A stretch of DNA of 64,000 bases from DAISKN01 sp964553925 (GTDB lineage Bacteria; Acidobacteriota; Vicinamibacteria; Marinacidobacterales; SMYC01): NCBI GenBank assembly GCA_964553925.1, contig CAZKNR010000539.1, positions 1 to 64,000 of the forward strand, written 5' to 3'. Shown piece by piece: positions 1-8,492 of this stretch; the first letter of the stretch is position 1, and every line of letters starts with the position of its first letter. The position numbers were made by a program, and so were the translations under genes. The notes under the pieces were generated by a model that saw only the letters and a program-made list of their open reading frames with translations, was not told the origin of the DNA and ran no database searches.

Positions 1-2510
1 TCGAGGCGCACGAAACGATGGCCCCTCTCGGCGAGCTTCGGCTCGAGGAGGTCGAGCATCGAGGTCCACTGGGAGAAGACGAGAGACTTGTGCTCGTCGG
101 CCGCCGCCGTCTCGAGTGCTTCGAGCAATAGCTCGGTCTTCGAAGAGGTCGAAGCCGTCTGCCCGGGCACGAGCGCCGGGTGGCAGGCGGCCTGCCGCAG
201 CCGGAGGAGAGCTTCGAGGACGGCGAGAGCGGAACCTCCTCTCTCTAGCTTTTCGACGACGTCCCTCCGCGCCGCAAGCCTCAGAGCCTCGTAGAGGTCG
301 CGCTCGCTCGGGCTGAGCTCGGCGATGAGTGTCGACTCCGTCCTCGGCGGGAGCTCGGGGGCGACCTCGCGCTTCAGCCGCCGGAGAAAGAAGGGACGGA
401 TGCGCTCGCGAAGCCGCGCGAGAGGCTCGGCCTCGCCTCTCTCGATCGGGCGGACGGTGCGCTCCTCAAAGGACGAAAGACTTCCCAGCAAGCCCGGGTT
501 CAAGAAGTGGACCTGGCTCCAGAGGTCGACGAGCCGGTTCTCGATCGGCGTTCCCGTGAGGCTCACGCGGAACCGGGCGGAAAGAGCGTACGCCGCGCGG
601 GCGAGATCCGTGTCGGGGTTCCGGATCGTCTGGCCTTCGTCAACGACGACGGTGTCCCATGGAATCGAGGTCAGAGGCTCCCGGTCCAGCCGCAGGAGAG
701 CATGGCTGGTCACGGTGAGGTCCGTCGCAGGATCGAGCTTTCGATCGCGGCCATGGTAGAGGCATAGAGACAGATCGGGACGGAAGCGCTTCGCCTCTTC
801 CATCCAGTTGCGGAGAACGCTGGTCGGCGCCACGACGAGACTCCGGCCCTCGAGGACCGAGAGCGCCTGGATCGTTTTTCCCAGGCCCATGTCGTCCGCG
901 AGGAGGGCTCCGAGACCCGCCGACTTGAGGAAGTGAAGCCAATCGACTCCCCTCTTCTGATAGTCGCGAAGCTGAGCCCGGAGAGGCTCAGGAATCGGCG
1001 CCCGCGGAAGCTCCGAGAAGTCTTCGGCGAGAGCCCGGAGTGCTTCGAAGCCCGGTGGAGGCGGCGCTTCGAGCGCTTCCGCGAGGCGAGCGAGATCGAA
1101 AACCGAGGCTTTCGCGAGCGTTCCTGTGCTCTCCCGAGCGAGAAGGAGGTCTTCGATCGCCTCCCCGTAGCGCTCGAGCCAGTCGAGAGGCAGTCGGGCG
1201 AATCCGGAGTCGAGAAGCGGGACGAGAGAGCGTCCCTCGCGGAAAGCTCGCAAAACGGCGCCGGGATCCGCGCGGCCTCGAGCGGCCTCGAACGAAAGCG
1301 CGAAGTCGGAATCACCGAGGGTGAGCCGCGGGAGAAGCGTTCCGTGAAGGCGGAAGGCTTCGTGCGCGCGGCCCTCGACGGCGACGTCGAGTCTTTCGAG
1401 CTTCTCGACGAGCGCTACCGCCTCCTCTGCTTCGAGCTCTTCTCCACGACCGGTGGCAAGCCCCAGCTCGCGGGCAAGATGCTCCTCGAGCTTTCGTTCG
1501 GCCTCGAGATCGCGCAGCGGAACGTCGCCGCAAAGAGCGACAAGCCTTTCGCCTTCGACCCGCGCGCGAGGCGGATCGCCATAGACGATCCTGGGAAGGA
1601 CGTAGAGCGCGTCGCCCTGGGGCTCCACTAGAAGAGAGAGCCGCGGCCTCTCGCGAACCACCTCGGGGAGATCTCGCGCGCGGACCTCGATCGGAATACG
1701 TCCCTTCAGGGAAGGCAGGACCTGTCCCACGAGCTCTCCGACTTCCTCACGCCGGTAGATTCGGCCCCGGCTCAGCTCCTCCCACTCGCGGCCGCTCAAG
1801 TTCGGGTCGCTCTCGGGCCTCAGGCAGTCGCCCACGAGCGCGATGCCGTTCTTGAACCTCTCCCTCACGTCGGAGCTCTCACCGAGACGCAGAAGAAAGC
1901 CGCCACCCTCGGCGTCATCGACGACGAGAGGCCGGACGAGAGGCTCCGGGAAGATTCGGATGGACGCGCCGTCGAGAGTGACGTGCCGCGCGTGGGATAG
2001 CGCTTCGAGCACCCGGGGCGAAGCGGCCTTGTCGATCGCTCCCCGGAAGCTCCCACGAAGCGCCTTCTCGATCTCCAGATCCTCCGGAGAGGCCTCGAAT
2101 GGCGTCTCGGTGAGCCGCCCGAGAGGAAGCTCGATCGGCTGGAAGCGGGAGTCGATCTCGACGCCCCTCTCGAGCCGAATCCCTTCGGGAGAACGATAGA
2201 GGCGATACTCGAGGGGGTTTCTCCGAGCCTTCGGCTCGATCCCCTGGCGGCGGGCGATGACCACCGCCGCCACGTGCTCGCAGGCCGTAAGGACACTTCC
2301 GCAGTCGCACTCCCACTCGGAGTCCTCTGGGTAGAGAGAGACTCGCGGAGTCAATGGCGAGCCCGGGACCGCGACTCGGGCGACGATCTCCTCGCCATCG
2401 TCAGATTCGATCGAGACCGCGCCCCCGCGGGCGAGGGTCACGCCTTTGGACCAGGCCTGAGGCGGAGCGCTTCGGCGTACATCGTCGAAAGGCTCGAAGG
2501 GATCCGTCAC
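1..2510 (-). CDS. SWIM zinc-finger SNF2-family helicase (C-terminus outside window)
   Basis: Predicted ATP-dependent DNA translocase of the bacterial SNF2/HepA class. About 836 residues are visible. A SWIM zinc finger lies near the N-terminus (C68, C70, C77, H79). The SNF2 N-terminal ATPase lobe starts near residue 520: LRDYQKRGVDW, Walker A as DDMGLGKT (M541), VVAPTSVLRNW, Walker B as DEGQ (624-627) and SLTGTPIENR. The second lobe begins (KSLVFSQWTSMLDLL) and is cut by the window edge. I chose the GTG at 2510 because it overlaps the upstream stop as GTGA and puts the zinc finger in frame. It is the last visible gene of a five-gene minus-strand operon. The nucleic acid substrate is unknown; SWIM-SNF2 proteins are widespread and little characterised. 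Confidence 0.93.
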   Translation of the reverse strand, partial: MTDPFEPFDDVRRSAPPQAWSKGVTLARGGAVSIESDDGEEIVARVAVPGSPLTPRVSLYPEDSEWECDCGSVLTACEHVAAVVIARRQGIEPKARRNPLEYRLYRSPEGIRLERGVEIDSRFQPIELPLGRLTETPFEASPEDLEIEKALRGSFRGAIDKAASPRVLEALSHARHVTLDGASIRIFPEPLVRPLVVDDAEGGGFLLRLGESSDVRERFKNGIALVGDCLRPESDPNLSGREWEELSRGRIYRREEVGELVGQVLPSLKGRIPIEVRARDLPEVVRERPRLSLLVEPQGDALYVLPRIVYGDPPRARVEGERLVALCGDVPLRDLEAERKLEEHLARELGLATGRGEELEAEEAVALVEKLERLDVAVEGRAHEAFRLHGTLLPRLTLGDSDFALSFEAARGRADPGAVLRAFREGRSLVPLLDSGFARLPLDWLERYGEAIEDLLLARESTGTLAKASVFDLARLAEALEAPPPPGFEALRALAEDFSELPRAPIPEPLRAQLRDYQKRGVDWLHFLKSAGLGALLADDMGLGKTIQALSVLEGRSLVVAPTSVLRNWMEEAKRFRPDLSLCLYHGRDRKLDPATDLTVTSHALLRLDREPLTSIPWDTVVVDEGQTIRNPDTDLARAAYALSARFRVSLTGTPIENRLVDLWSQVHFLNPGLLGSLSSFEERTVRPIERGEAEPLARLRERIRPFFLRRLKREVAPELPPRTESTLIAELSPSERDLYEALRLAARRDVVEKLERGGSALAVLEALLRLRQAACHPALVPGQTASTSSKTELLLEALETAAADEHKSLVFSQWTSMLDLLEPKLAERGHRFVRL

Positions 2511-3298
2511 CGCTCCGTGATGAGCTTCTGGATGCGCGCCACCGCCGTTTCGACCTTGAGCTCGAGGCCCTTCTTCCCGAACTCGGCGGTAGCCTTCGTG
2601 GGATCGCCCCTGACCCCGCTCCCCTCGAACCCGCCGCCCTTCAGAAGCTTGTCCTTGCGGATGTGCTGAGGGGCGACAGCGAGAAGCTGCGAAGTATCGG
2701 AGATCCCCGCGTGAGTGCCAATGTTCTCCTCGGTCTCGCCCTGGGTCTTCAGCCACTCGGTGAAGCCGTTGTCCGAGTAGTACTCGGGGACGAAATGGAC
2801 GCGAGTCTTTCCTCCCCGCCACTCGGCGTTCAGGGCGAGGGCGACTTCCTTCATACCCTCCTGGTTCCCGCCACTGTCGCCGATGAACACGATGTCGGTG
2901 AACCCGTGCGCCTTGAGGCTCCTCGCCGCATACTCGAAGATCTTCATGAAGTAGACGTTGGGAAGGGTGATGGTGCCGGGGTGCCGCATGTGGCCCGAGG
3001 GGGGATCGACCGCCCCCTCGGGGACGTAGGTGACGATGGGGGCGACGAGCGCGTTTCCGAGCTTCCGCGCGATCCGATCCGAGGTGTGTCTCACGATGTA
3101 CTCGTGCTTGCCCAGAACCATGTGCGGGCCGTTCTGCTCGTTTCCCGCGCTCGCAACGATGACCGTGGTCTTTCCGGCGGCGAGGAGATCCCGAACCTCC
3201 GTCCAGGTGAGCTCCTCGAGGAAGACCGTGTCCGGCGGAGCGGCGGACGCGATCGCGGGCGATAAGACCAGAAACCAAGCGAAAAGGTGTTTTGTCAT
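2507..3298 (-). CDS. Secreted creatininase-family amidohydrolase
   Basis: 263 residues with a signal peptide (cleavage probably after ASA near residue 19). The rest matches the creatininase family, metal-dependent enzymes that hydrolyse cyclic amides or act in cofactor pathways. Visible family features are NEQNGPHMVLGKH, GDSGGNQEGM (the usual G-N-G-H position is replaced by G-N-Q-E) and GTHAGISDTS near the C-terminus, where the family normally has a His/Glu metal-binding stretch. The substrate cannot be told from sequence; export argues against a role in cytosolic cofactor synthesis. It follows the DsbA-like gene by 23 bp and overlaps the helicase start. Confidence 0.85.
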   Translation of the reverse strand: MTKHLFAWFLVLSPAIASAAPPDTVFLEELTWTEVRDLLAAGKTTVIVASAGNEQNGPHMVLGKHEYIVRHTSDRIARKLGNALVAPIVTYVPEGAVDPPSGHMRHPGTITLPNVYFMKIFEYAARSLKAHGFTDIVFIGDSGGNQEGMKEVALALNAEWRGGKTRVHFVPEYYSDNGFTEWLKTQGETEENIGTHAGISDTSQLLAVAPQHIRKDKLLKGGGFEGSGVRGDPTKATAEFGKKGLELKVETAVARIQKLITER

Positions 3299-3321
3299 GA
3301 GAGCCTCGCTGTCCAGGTTGT

Positions 3322-4071
3322 TCAGGGAGAGGAAAGGATGTGGTCGACGATCGTGCGAATTCCTTCTTCACGATTCAGCGCTTCGCGGCCGTTGACGAAG
3401 AGCGTCGGCGTCGCGGAAACGCCGAGCTTCAGCCCCTCCTCGACGTCCGCCTGGATGCGGGCAAGGATCTTCTCCTCGCCGTCACAGGCACCGAGTCCGC
3501 CGAGTCCCCCGAGTCCGAAGCTTTCGGAGACAGCTTGAAGCGACTCGGCGGTCAGCTGGGGAAGCGCGAAGATCGCATCGTGCATCTCCCAGAACCGGCC
3601 CTGATCGCCCGCGCACCGGGCGATCACCGCGGCCTTGCAAGCCATCACGTGTGACTGTGCCCCGATGTGAGGATTGCACGCGGAATCGAGGGGATAGTCC
3701 TTGAAGACGAGACGCAGCTTGTCGCCATGCCGCTCCCTCAAATCGTTCAAATAGCTCGCCGCCTGGCGGCAGAACGGGCACTGGAAATCGCTGAACTCCA
3801 CGATCGTGACCGGAGCGTCGTCGGGACCGAGAGAGTACGCGGAGCCAATCGACAAGTCGCGAACAGGCGCCGCCTGCCATCTCGCGAGATCCGTCGTTTC
3901 CTCCGCCGGGCGCGAAACGTTCGCTCTGTCCGGAGGTAATCGCCCCACATACGCGACCGCCGCGGCCAACCCTGCGAGGAGCAGAACTGCGACGGTCACA
4001 CCGAGCCGGTTGACGGACGTGCTTGGTGGGGCGGCTTCCGCCGGCTTGTTCTTCCGCTTCTTCTTCCCCAA
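3322..4071 (-). CDS. Membrane-anchored DsbA-like thiol-disulfide oxidoreductase
   Basis: 249 residues. A Lys-rich N-terminus precedes a single membrane anchor (about 25-42), then a DsbA-type thioredoxin fold. The active site is CPFC within SDFQCPFCRQ, and the cis-proline is in SATPTLFVNG, as in DsbA/DsbG-like proteins. A second Cys pair (DSACNPH, VMACKAA) and the low-complexity stretch LGGLGGLG lie in the helical insertion. It probably acts outside the cytoplasmic membrane on cysteines of exported proteins; the neighbouring secreted BNR-repeat protein carries a CxCC motif. The start is TTG at 4071, supported by a GAGGAG ribosome binding site overlapping the end of the TlpA-like gene. Confidence 0.88.
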   Translation of the reverse strand: MGKKKRKNKPAEAAPPSTSVNRLGVTVAVLLLAGLAAAVAYVGRLPPDRANVSRPAEETTDLARWQAAPVRDLSIGSAYSLGPDDAPVTIVEFSDFQCPFCRQAASYLNDLRERHGDKLRLVFKDYPLDSACNPHIGAQSHVMACKAAVIARCAGDQGRFWEMHDAIFALPQLTAESLQAVSESFGLGGLGGLGACDGEEKILARIQADVEEGLKLGVSATPTLFVNGREALNREEGIRTIVDHILSSP

Positions 4072-4073
4072 GC

Positions 4074-4532
4074 CTACTTCTCCTCGAGGAGGCGCTTGAC
4101 GAGCGCTTTCATCTCTTCGAAAGCCTCCTCCCGGTAGCCCTCAACCCGCGCCCGGACGAGACCCTTCCGATCGATGACGACGCTCGTGGGATAGACGAGG
4201 ACCTCGTATTCGTCCGCAAGCCCGTCATCGACGAGAACGGGATAGCTCATCTCGAGCTCTTTCACGAAGGGCGCGAGATCCTCGGGCGCATCCCCATAGT
4301 CGGCGCCGAGGACCACGAGCCCCTTCTCCCGCCACTCGCGGTCGAGCGCCGAAAGGTGCGGGATCTCTTGCCGGCAGCTCTTGCACCAGATCCCCCAGAA
4401 GTTCAGGACGACGACCTTCCCCTTCAGCCCGGACAGCCGTACGGCGCTTCCCCCAAGGTCTCTCGCCTCGAAATCCTTCGCGGGCTCGTAGTCAGGCTGG
4501 AGGGCGAGAAGCAGAAGGAGAAACGCTCTCAT
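4074..4532 (-). CDS. TlpA-like thioredoxin-family protein
   Basis: 152 residues: a short hydrophobic leader (MRAFLLLLLAL), then an AhpC/TSA-Redoxin fold with the motif WCKSC in NFWGIWCKSCRQEIP and a cis-Pro segment VYPTSVVIDRKG. The family (TlpA/ResA/CcmG) reduces disulfides outside the cytoplasm, for example apocytochrome c thiols or metal-site cysteines. Its ATG overlaps the stop of the BNR-repeat gene as ATGA, and the DsbA-like gene follows at once, so an oxidant-like and a reductant-like protein are co-expressed. The client is not evident from sequence. Confidence 0.88.
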   Translation of the reverse strand: MRAFLLLLLALQPDYEPAKDFEARDLGGSAVRLSGLKGKVVVLNFWGIWCKSCRQEIPHLSALDREWREKGLVVLGADYGDAPEDLAPFVKELEMSYPVLVDDGLADEYEVLVYPTSVVIDRKGLVRARVEGYREEAFEEMKALVKRLLEEK

Positions 4533-5764
4533 TCCAGAACGAGCCTCGCGAGCTGGATTCGAGATGGACCCTGCCGGGATTCGGCCTCCGTCCAGGCCAC
4601 ATAGAGCTTCCCCTGGAACGACGCCATCCGGGGAAAGCCGCTCGCCCGGTCCGCGCCGGTGCGGGCGACAGTGACGCTCTCGGAGGCGTCTCCCTTATCC
4701 GAGAGCCGTCGAGCGAGAACCTCTCCGCCGCGCGTCGCTCGCCCGAGCCAGGTGACCACGGCGCCGTCGCCGAGAAGCTCGACGTCGACTCGACCGAGCG
4801 CCTGCCCGGCGTCGACACGGAGCGGAGCCCCGAACGTCTCTCCCCCATCCTCGGAAAAGACGACCTGCACCCGGGGATCGTTCTTCGAGGCGGTGAACCA
4901 GGCGAGCGCCAGGCGATTTCCGTCGGCCGCGACTTGCGGTCCGTTCACGGGACACCCGGTGAGGTGCCAGCCGTCGCTCACCACGGTTCGAGGATCGCTC
5001 CATTGCCCTGACACGAAGCGAACGTACGAGATGTCGCGAATCTCATCGGGCGACCGATCCCGATAGGCGACGAAAAATCCCCCCTCGATCGGCGCCATCG
5101 CTGTCTGGCAGCACTCGCAGACGCGTGAATCGAGCGGCGTTTCCTCGGCAAAGGAGGTCCCGTCGAATCGGGTCTGCATCAGAGCCATTTCGCCATCGGC
5201 AGCGTGTTCCTTGGAGTTCCTTCCGTCGAGCCACACCACTCGAAAGCCCTTGTCGTCGGGAACGAGAGAAACGAAGCCATGCTCGCTCAGCGTGCCGTCG
5301 CGGTGGGGCCTCGTTCCCGGGCTCCAGGTCTTTCCGCCATCCTCCGAAATCGAGACGAACACGTCGTACTCATAAGTGCCGCTCGCCGCCTTTTCCAGCC
5401 AGTGGGCGGCGAGCCGTTCGTCTCCGAAGGGAAGGACCGAGGAGAAGTCGGCCCAGTTGGCGAAAAAGCGGTCTGAAGCTCGAATCGTCGAGGGCGCGGT
5501 GAACCGGGCGCCATCCCAGCGCGCGTAGCGCAGTCGGTGCCCGTCCGCCGTCTTCTCGAGCCAACTCATGTGGAGTCCAGATGCCGAGCCCGCAAGAAAG
5601 GGGGCAAGGCTTTCTTCCGCCGCGGGCGATGGCAGGGGCTCCACTCGGAGAGGGCCGGAGGCCGCGGCCTCGAAACGGCCTGCGAGCGAAAGGAGAACGA
5701 GCCCGGCGCCGAGGTTCGTCTTATAATGATGCCGCTCATGACGATCGGTCTTCTGACTCTTCAT
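4529..5764 (-). CDS. Secreted sialidase-fold (BNR/Asp-box) protein
   Basis: About 411 residues from the ATG at 5764; the frame stays open to 5890. Two clear Asp boxes (SEDGGKTWSPG and SEDGGETFGAP) mark a sialidase-type beta-propeller, but that fold is shared by non-sialidases and no arginine triad can be assigned. A cysteine cluster, VCECCQTAMA, is unusual for a propeller and may bind a metal or need the thiol-disulfide proteins encoded just downstream. The first 37 residues (basic start, then LGAGLVLLSLAG) look like a signal peptide. The start overlaps the divergent gene beginning at 5726 by 39 bp, so the true start is uncertain. Confidence 0.8.
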   Translation of the reverse strand: MKSQKTDRHERHHYKTNLGAGLVLLSLAGRFEAAASGPLRVEPLPSPAAEESLAPFLAGSASGLHMSWLEKTADGHRLRYARWDGARFTAPSTIRASDRFFANWADFSSVLPFGDERLAAHWLEKAASGTYEYDVFVSISEDGGKTWSPGTRPHRDGTLSEHGFVSLVPDDKGFRVVWLDGRNSKEHAADGEMALMQTRFDGTSFAEETPLDSRVCECCQTAMAPIEGGFFVAYRDRSPDEIRDISYVRFVSGQWSDPRTVVSDGWHLTGCPVNGPQVAADGNRLALAWFTASKNDPRVQVVFSEDGGETFGAPLRVDAGQALGRVDVELLGDGAVVTWLGRATRGGEVLARRLSDKGDASESVTVARTGADRASGFPRMASFQGKLYVAWTEAESRQGPSRIQLARLVLE

Positions 5765-6223
5765 CTTCTCTCCCTCACCGCCGTCGGAATCACCGTATTC
5801 TACGGCATCCACGTTCCCGACGGCGGGGGTGCCTTCGGAAAGCACTTCCTCTACGCCCTCGCCGCCGCCTCGCTCGCGGTCTTCACCCACACCATGACCT
5901 ACTTCTACTTCGTGGGGATGGGATCGAACCTAAAGCGCGCGGTCGAAGAGCACGGGCGCGGAGGCGAGAGGCTCCAATCGAGCCGCCGCATCAAGGCAAA
6001 AGTCCTCCCCTGGGCGTTCTCCGGAATGGGGCTCCTGATGGTGACGTTCATTCTCGGAGGCGGCGCCCATACCCGCGCCATTCCAAGCTGGATCCACGGC
6101 GGCCTCGGATATCTCTCGCTCGTCTACAGCCTCGTCGCCCTGGTAGTCGAGGGCTACTACCTACTCCAGCAGAACAGCCTGGTAAACGCATTCCAGCGGG
6201 AGCTCCTGGGCGCCCGCGACTGA
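5726..6223 (+). CDS. Hypothetical four-TM membrane protein
   Basis: 165 residues from the ATG at 5726 (alternatives at 5729 and 5738). Four hydrophobic segments can be seen at about 5-25, 38-60, 86-106 and 117-137. A charged cytoplasmic loop lies between the second and third (NLKRAVEEHGRGGERLQSSRR). Histidines and aromatics in the membrane segments (FTHTMTYFYF, HGGLGYL) could bind a cofactor, but no family motif is recognised. A TATAAT sequence (5722-5727) overlaps the first ATG, so the in-frame ATG at 5738 may be the real start on a nearly leaderless message. Divergent from the operon to its left. Confidence 0.75.
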   Translation: MMPLMTIGLLTLHLLSLTAVGITVFYGIHVPDGGGAFGKHFLYALAAASLAVFTHTMTYFYFVGMGSNLKRAVEEHGRGGERLQSSRRIKAKVLPWAFSGMGLLMVTFILGGGAHTRAIPSWIHGGLGYLSLVYSLVALVVEGYYLLQQNSLVNAFQRELLGARD

Positions 6224-6479
6224 TTTACCCGGAGCCGATACATACGGAACAAGGGGACTGAGAGTCAAAAGCCGAACGGCGAACCCGGCGAAGGAGGAAC
6301 AATGCTCTCATTACCACGCTATCACGGGCCACCAACTCCGATACCGTTTACCGAGACACCCCGGCGCGCCCTAACCCCAATCCGTTCAGCGTGGTACACC
6401 CTTACCGCTCGCCCCGCCATCCTTTTACCAGCGCTGTTTTCGCCCGCTAAATCCCTATTAGAGATCATGAAAGCAAAGT
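6224..6479. other. Intergenic stretch upstream of the cassette array
   Basis: Little is recognisable here. A strong ribosome-binding sequence (GAAGGAGGAA) precedes an ATG at 6302 whose 60-codon frame runs to the stop inside the integron-type core site at 6480. The predicted product is rich in Pro, Arg and Leu and resembles no family I know. It could be the remnant of a cassette gene or chance. Confidence 0.4.
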
Positions 6480-6484
6480 GTTAG
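6302..6484 (+). CDS. Possible 60-residue ORF ending in a cassette core site
   Basis: The ATG at 6302 is preceded at good spacing by AAGGAGG. The frame ends at the TAG inside GTTAGGC (6480-6486), the way genes of integron cassettes often end. The sequence (Pro/Arg/Leu-rich, no domain) looks like a poor protein. I keep it only because of the ribosome binding site and the position. Confidence 0.25.
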   Translation: MLSLPRYHGPPTPIPFTETPRRALTPIRSAWYTLTARPAILLPALFSPAKSLLEIMKAKC

Positions 6485-6486
6485 GC
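6480..6486 (+). repeat. Orphan integron R' core box (GTTAGGC), left edge of cassette array
   Basis: GTTAGGC preceded by AAAGCAAAGT. Read in reverse complement this is GCCTAACACTTTGCTT, which differs at two positions from the same arm of the complete attC at 7787-7905 (GCCTAACACTCGGCTT). No matching left arm is found upstream, so this is either the right half of a broken attC or an attI-like junction. It sits 67 bp before the first cassette gene. Confidence 0.55.
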
Positions 6487-6553
6487 ATCCAGAGATCGCT
6501 CTGGCGATGGGGGAAATGGCTCGCTCAATGAAACCGCAACGAGAGGTAACCAA

Positions 6554-7759
6554 ATGCGCGTGACACATCCGCTCATTTCATTGCTCGGTGGTTTCATGCT
6601 GGTGCCTGCCTTGTGTTCGGCCGCAGCCTCTCAGGCCGGCAACCGCGTCGCGGCAGAGGGCGAAGTGCGTGACGGCTCTCTGAACCTCCCATCATTCGAT
6701 CGCGTTCTGTTGCTTGAGACGACCTCCGAGACCTCGGCCAACGTGAGCATTGGCGATGTCAATGGCGATGGTAATCTCGACTTGGTGCTCGCGAAGGGCC
6801 GCCATTGGCCGCTGGTGAACCGGGTGCTCCTCGGCGACGGCCGGGGTCACATCTTGACGGCGTACAATCTCGGCACTGCAGCAGACCGCTCCTATTCCGG
6901 GCGGCTGGTGGATCTTGATGGGGACGGCGACTTGGACGTCGTGATCAGTAACGACACCCCAGATCCAAAGCTCATATATCTGAATGACGGGAAGGGTCAC
7001 TTCCGCGTGGGATCAACCTATGGGCGTGCGGAGTGGGACACGAGGAACGCCAGCGTCGCGGACCTCAACGGCGACGGTCAGCCCGACATCATCGTCGCCA
7101 ACCGGACCGACAATGGAGCCAACTATATTTGCCTAAACAAAGGGAACGGCGGTTTCGACGCGGACTGCCTAGCGTTCTCCTATGAATCCGCGACGACAAT
7201 CACACCGGCCGACTTCAATCACGACGGGCTGATCGATCTCGCTGTGCCACACCGTGACGGACACCAGGGCTATGTCTACCTTAACGGCGGCAACGCGAAG
7301 TTCTCCAACCTCAGAAGAGTTCCCTTCGGCCCTGCTGATGCCACGATTCGCATGGCCGAGGCAGCAGACGTCGATGGGGATGGTTCCCTGGATATCGTCG
7401 CCATCGATGAGCGACGGGGTGTCGCGGTCTATTTCGGGCAGAAGAACGGCTCGTTCTCGTCGGGCATCTCGATCGTCGATGGCAAGGTGACACCGTACGC
7501 GCTCGCGGTCAGCGACCTGAACGGTGATGGAAGGACCGACATCATCGTCGGACGAGTGGAGGCTCCCTCAATGATCTATTTCAACGACGGTTCCGGTCGC
7601 CACTACTCGCCCGTCCATTTTGGTGACGCCCAAGGTGCGGTTTATGGGTTCGCCATAGCAGATCTCGACAAAGATGGTCTGTTGGACATCGCGGTGGCTC
7701 GGTCAGACGCACCGAATGTGGTTTACTTTTCTGGTTCGCCATCCGAGGGCCGTGATTAG
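6554..7759 (+). CDS. Secreted FG-GAP/VCBS repeat protein (integrin-type propeller)
   Basis: 401 residues with a signal peptide (about 1-28). Seven calcium-binding FG-GAP/VCBS repeats follow at regular spacing: DVNGDGNLD, DLDGDGDLD, DLNGDGQPD, DFNHDGLID, DVDGDGSLD, DLNGDGRTD and DLDKDGLLD. Seven blades would make a complete beta-propeller, exported and calcium-dependent. Good ribosome binding site (GAGAGGTAACCAA then ATG). The gene lies between an integron core box on the left and a complete attC 28 bp after its stop, so it is the gene of a mobile cassette. Its GC content and codon use look lower than the flanking chromosome. The ligand is unknown. Confidence 0.9.
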   Translation: MRVTHPLISLLGGFMLVPALCSAAASQAGNRVAAEGEVRDGSLNLPSFDRVLLLETTSETSANVSIGDVNGDGNLDLVLAKGRHWPLVNRVLLGDGRGHILTAYNLGTAADRSYSGRLVDLDGDGDLDVVISNDTPDPKLIYLNDGKGHFRVGSTYGRAEWDTRNASVADLNGDGQPDIIVANRTDNGANYICLNKGNGGFDADCLAFSYESATTITPADFNHDGLIDLAVPHRDGHQGYVYLNGGNAKFSNLRRVPFGPADATIRMAEAADVDGDGSLDIVAIDERRGVAVYFGQKNGSFSSGISIVDGKVTPYALAVSDLNGDGRTDIIVGRVEAPSMIYFNDGSGRHYSPVHFGDAQGAVYGFAIADLDKDGLLDIAVARSDAPNVVYFSGSPSEGRD

Positions 7760-7786
7760 ACCTGATATCCACACCCCGTCGATGAT

Positions 7787-7905
7787 GCCTAACTACGGCT
7801 TCGAGCAGACGGCACACAGCCTTCGACAACGCATGAGACATCTGGAAAAGTGACTCGGCTTCGTGAACAGACTGCCCGTGCCGCTGCTCAAGCCGAGTGT
7901 TAGGC
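7787..7905 (+). repeat. attC recombination site (integron cassette)
   Basis: The left end is GCCTAAC (7787-7793) followed by TACGGCTTCGAGCAGACGG. The right end is CCGCTGCTCAAGCCGAGT followed by GTTAGGC (7899-7905). The two arms are imperfect inverted repeats: GCCTAAC, then CGGCTT, then GAGCAG, with unpaired bases such as those that give attC sites their strand polarity. About 119 bp in total, within the usual attC range. It separates two cassette genes of the same orientation. Confidence 0.85.
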
Positions 7906-7930
7906 GGTCGACGGGAAGCCGAAGACAAAT

Positions 7931-8434
7931 ATGACGGGAGTTGCTCGCTCCACCTTGCCGTTCGCGTTCGCGGTAGCACTCGCTGCAGCAGGATGTAGCA
8001 GTGCCCGAGCACCTCAGCCCGTGCCATATGTTCCAGAATCTTCCTACGAACCGACATCGCCCGAAGCCGAGCAACGAAGCCTGCCTGTTACCGATCAGGA
8101 TCTCAGGATTCTCGATCGGGCAGATGCAATCCTCAGCGATCCAGCGAAGTGGGACCGCCACGACGATCGCATTTGCACACCCGAGGATACGACGTGGAGC
8201 CTCTTCTGCGCTCTTCAACGGGCGTCTGTGGAGATTCTCGGTGGCCACGACCACCGTCGTGTGGCGCTTCAAGAGGTGCGCTTCGCAATCGAGGAGGCTG
8301 CTCCAGACCAAGTATTCGAGCACCGGCTTCGCGACTACAACAATCTACCGACGACTCGGTTCGAGGATATCCAAGCGGTACTTCATGTCGCGCGTGAGCG
8401 GGTCGCCGACCGCCTCGCTAGGACGCGGAAATAG
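7931..8434 (+). CDS. Cassette-encoded lipoprotein, DUF6197-like
   Basis: 167 residues with a lipoprotein signal (hydrophobic stretch, lipobox AAGC at about residues 19-22), then a Pro-rich linker and a globular domain. The core SLFCALQRASVEILGG, then ALQEVRFAIEE and RLRDYNNLPTTRFEDIQAVL, recalls small proteins of the DUF6197 type that I remember from integron cassettes and other genomes; I hold the family name loosely. The function is unknown and the location is probably the periplasmic face of a membrane. It lies 25 bp after a complete attC and 15 bp before the left half of another, the standard layout of an integron cassette. Confidence 0.8.
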   Translation: MTGVARSTLPFAFAVALAAAGCSSARAPQPVPYVPESSYEPTSPEAEQRSLPVTDQDLRILDRADAILSDPAKWDRHDDRICTPEDTTWSLFCALQRASVEILGGHDHRRVALQEVRFAIEEAAPDQVFEHRLRDYNNLPTTRFEDIQAVLHVARERVADRLARTRK

Positions 8435-8449
8435 GCGTGCCGTGGTGCC

Positions 8450-8475
8450 GCCTAACTTCGGCTTGCAGCGGACGT
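8450..8475 (+). repeat. Left half of a truncated attC site
   Basis: GCCTAAC (8450-8456) followed by TTCGGCTTGCAGCGGAC closely matches the left arm of cassette attC sites and of the complete site at 7787. The expected right arm (an AAGCCGAA-type arm ending in GTTAGGC) is absent from the following sequence; a different small gene begins 18 bp later. This looks like a deletion scar that ends the cassette array. Confidence 0.6.
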
Positions 8476-8492
8476 GGCCTTTCTCTTCGATA

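Noticed and set aside
6368..6486. A second complete attC upstream of the first cassette
   Set aside because: GCCCTAAC at 6368-6375 is the right distance from GTTAGGC but has an extra base, and its inner arm does not pair with the right arm.
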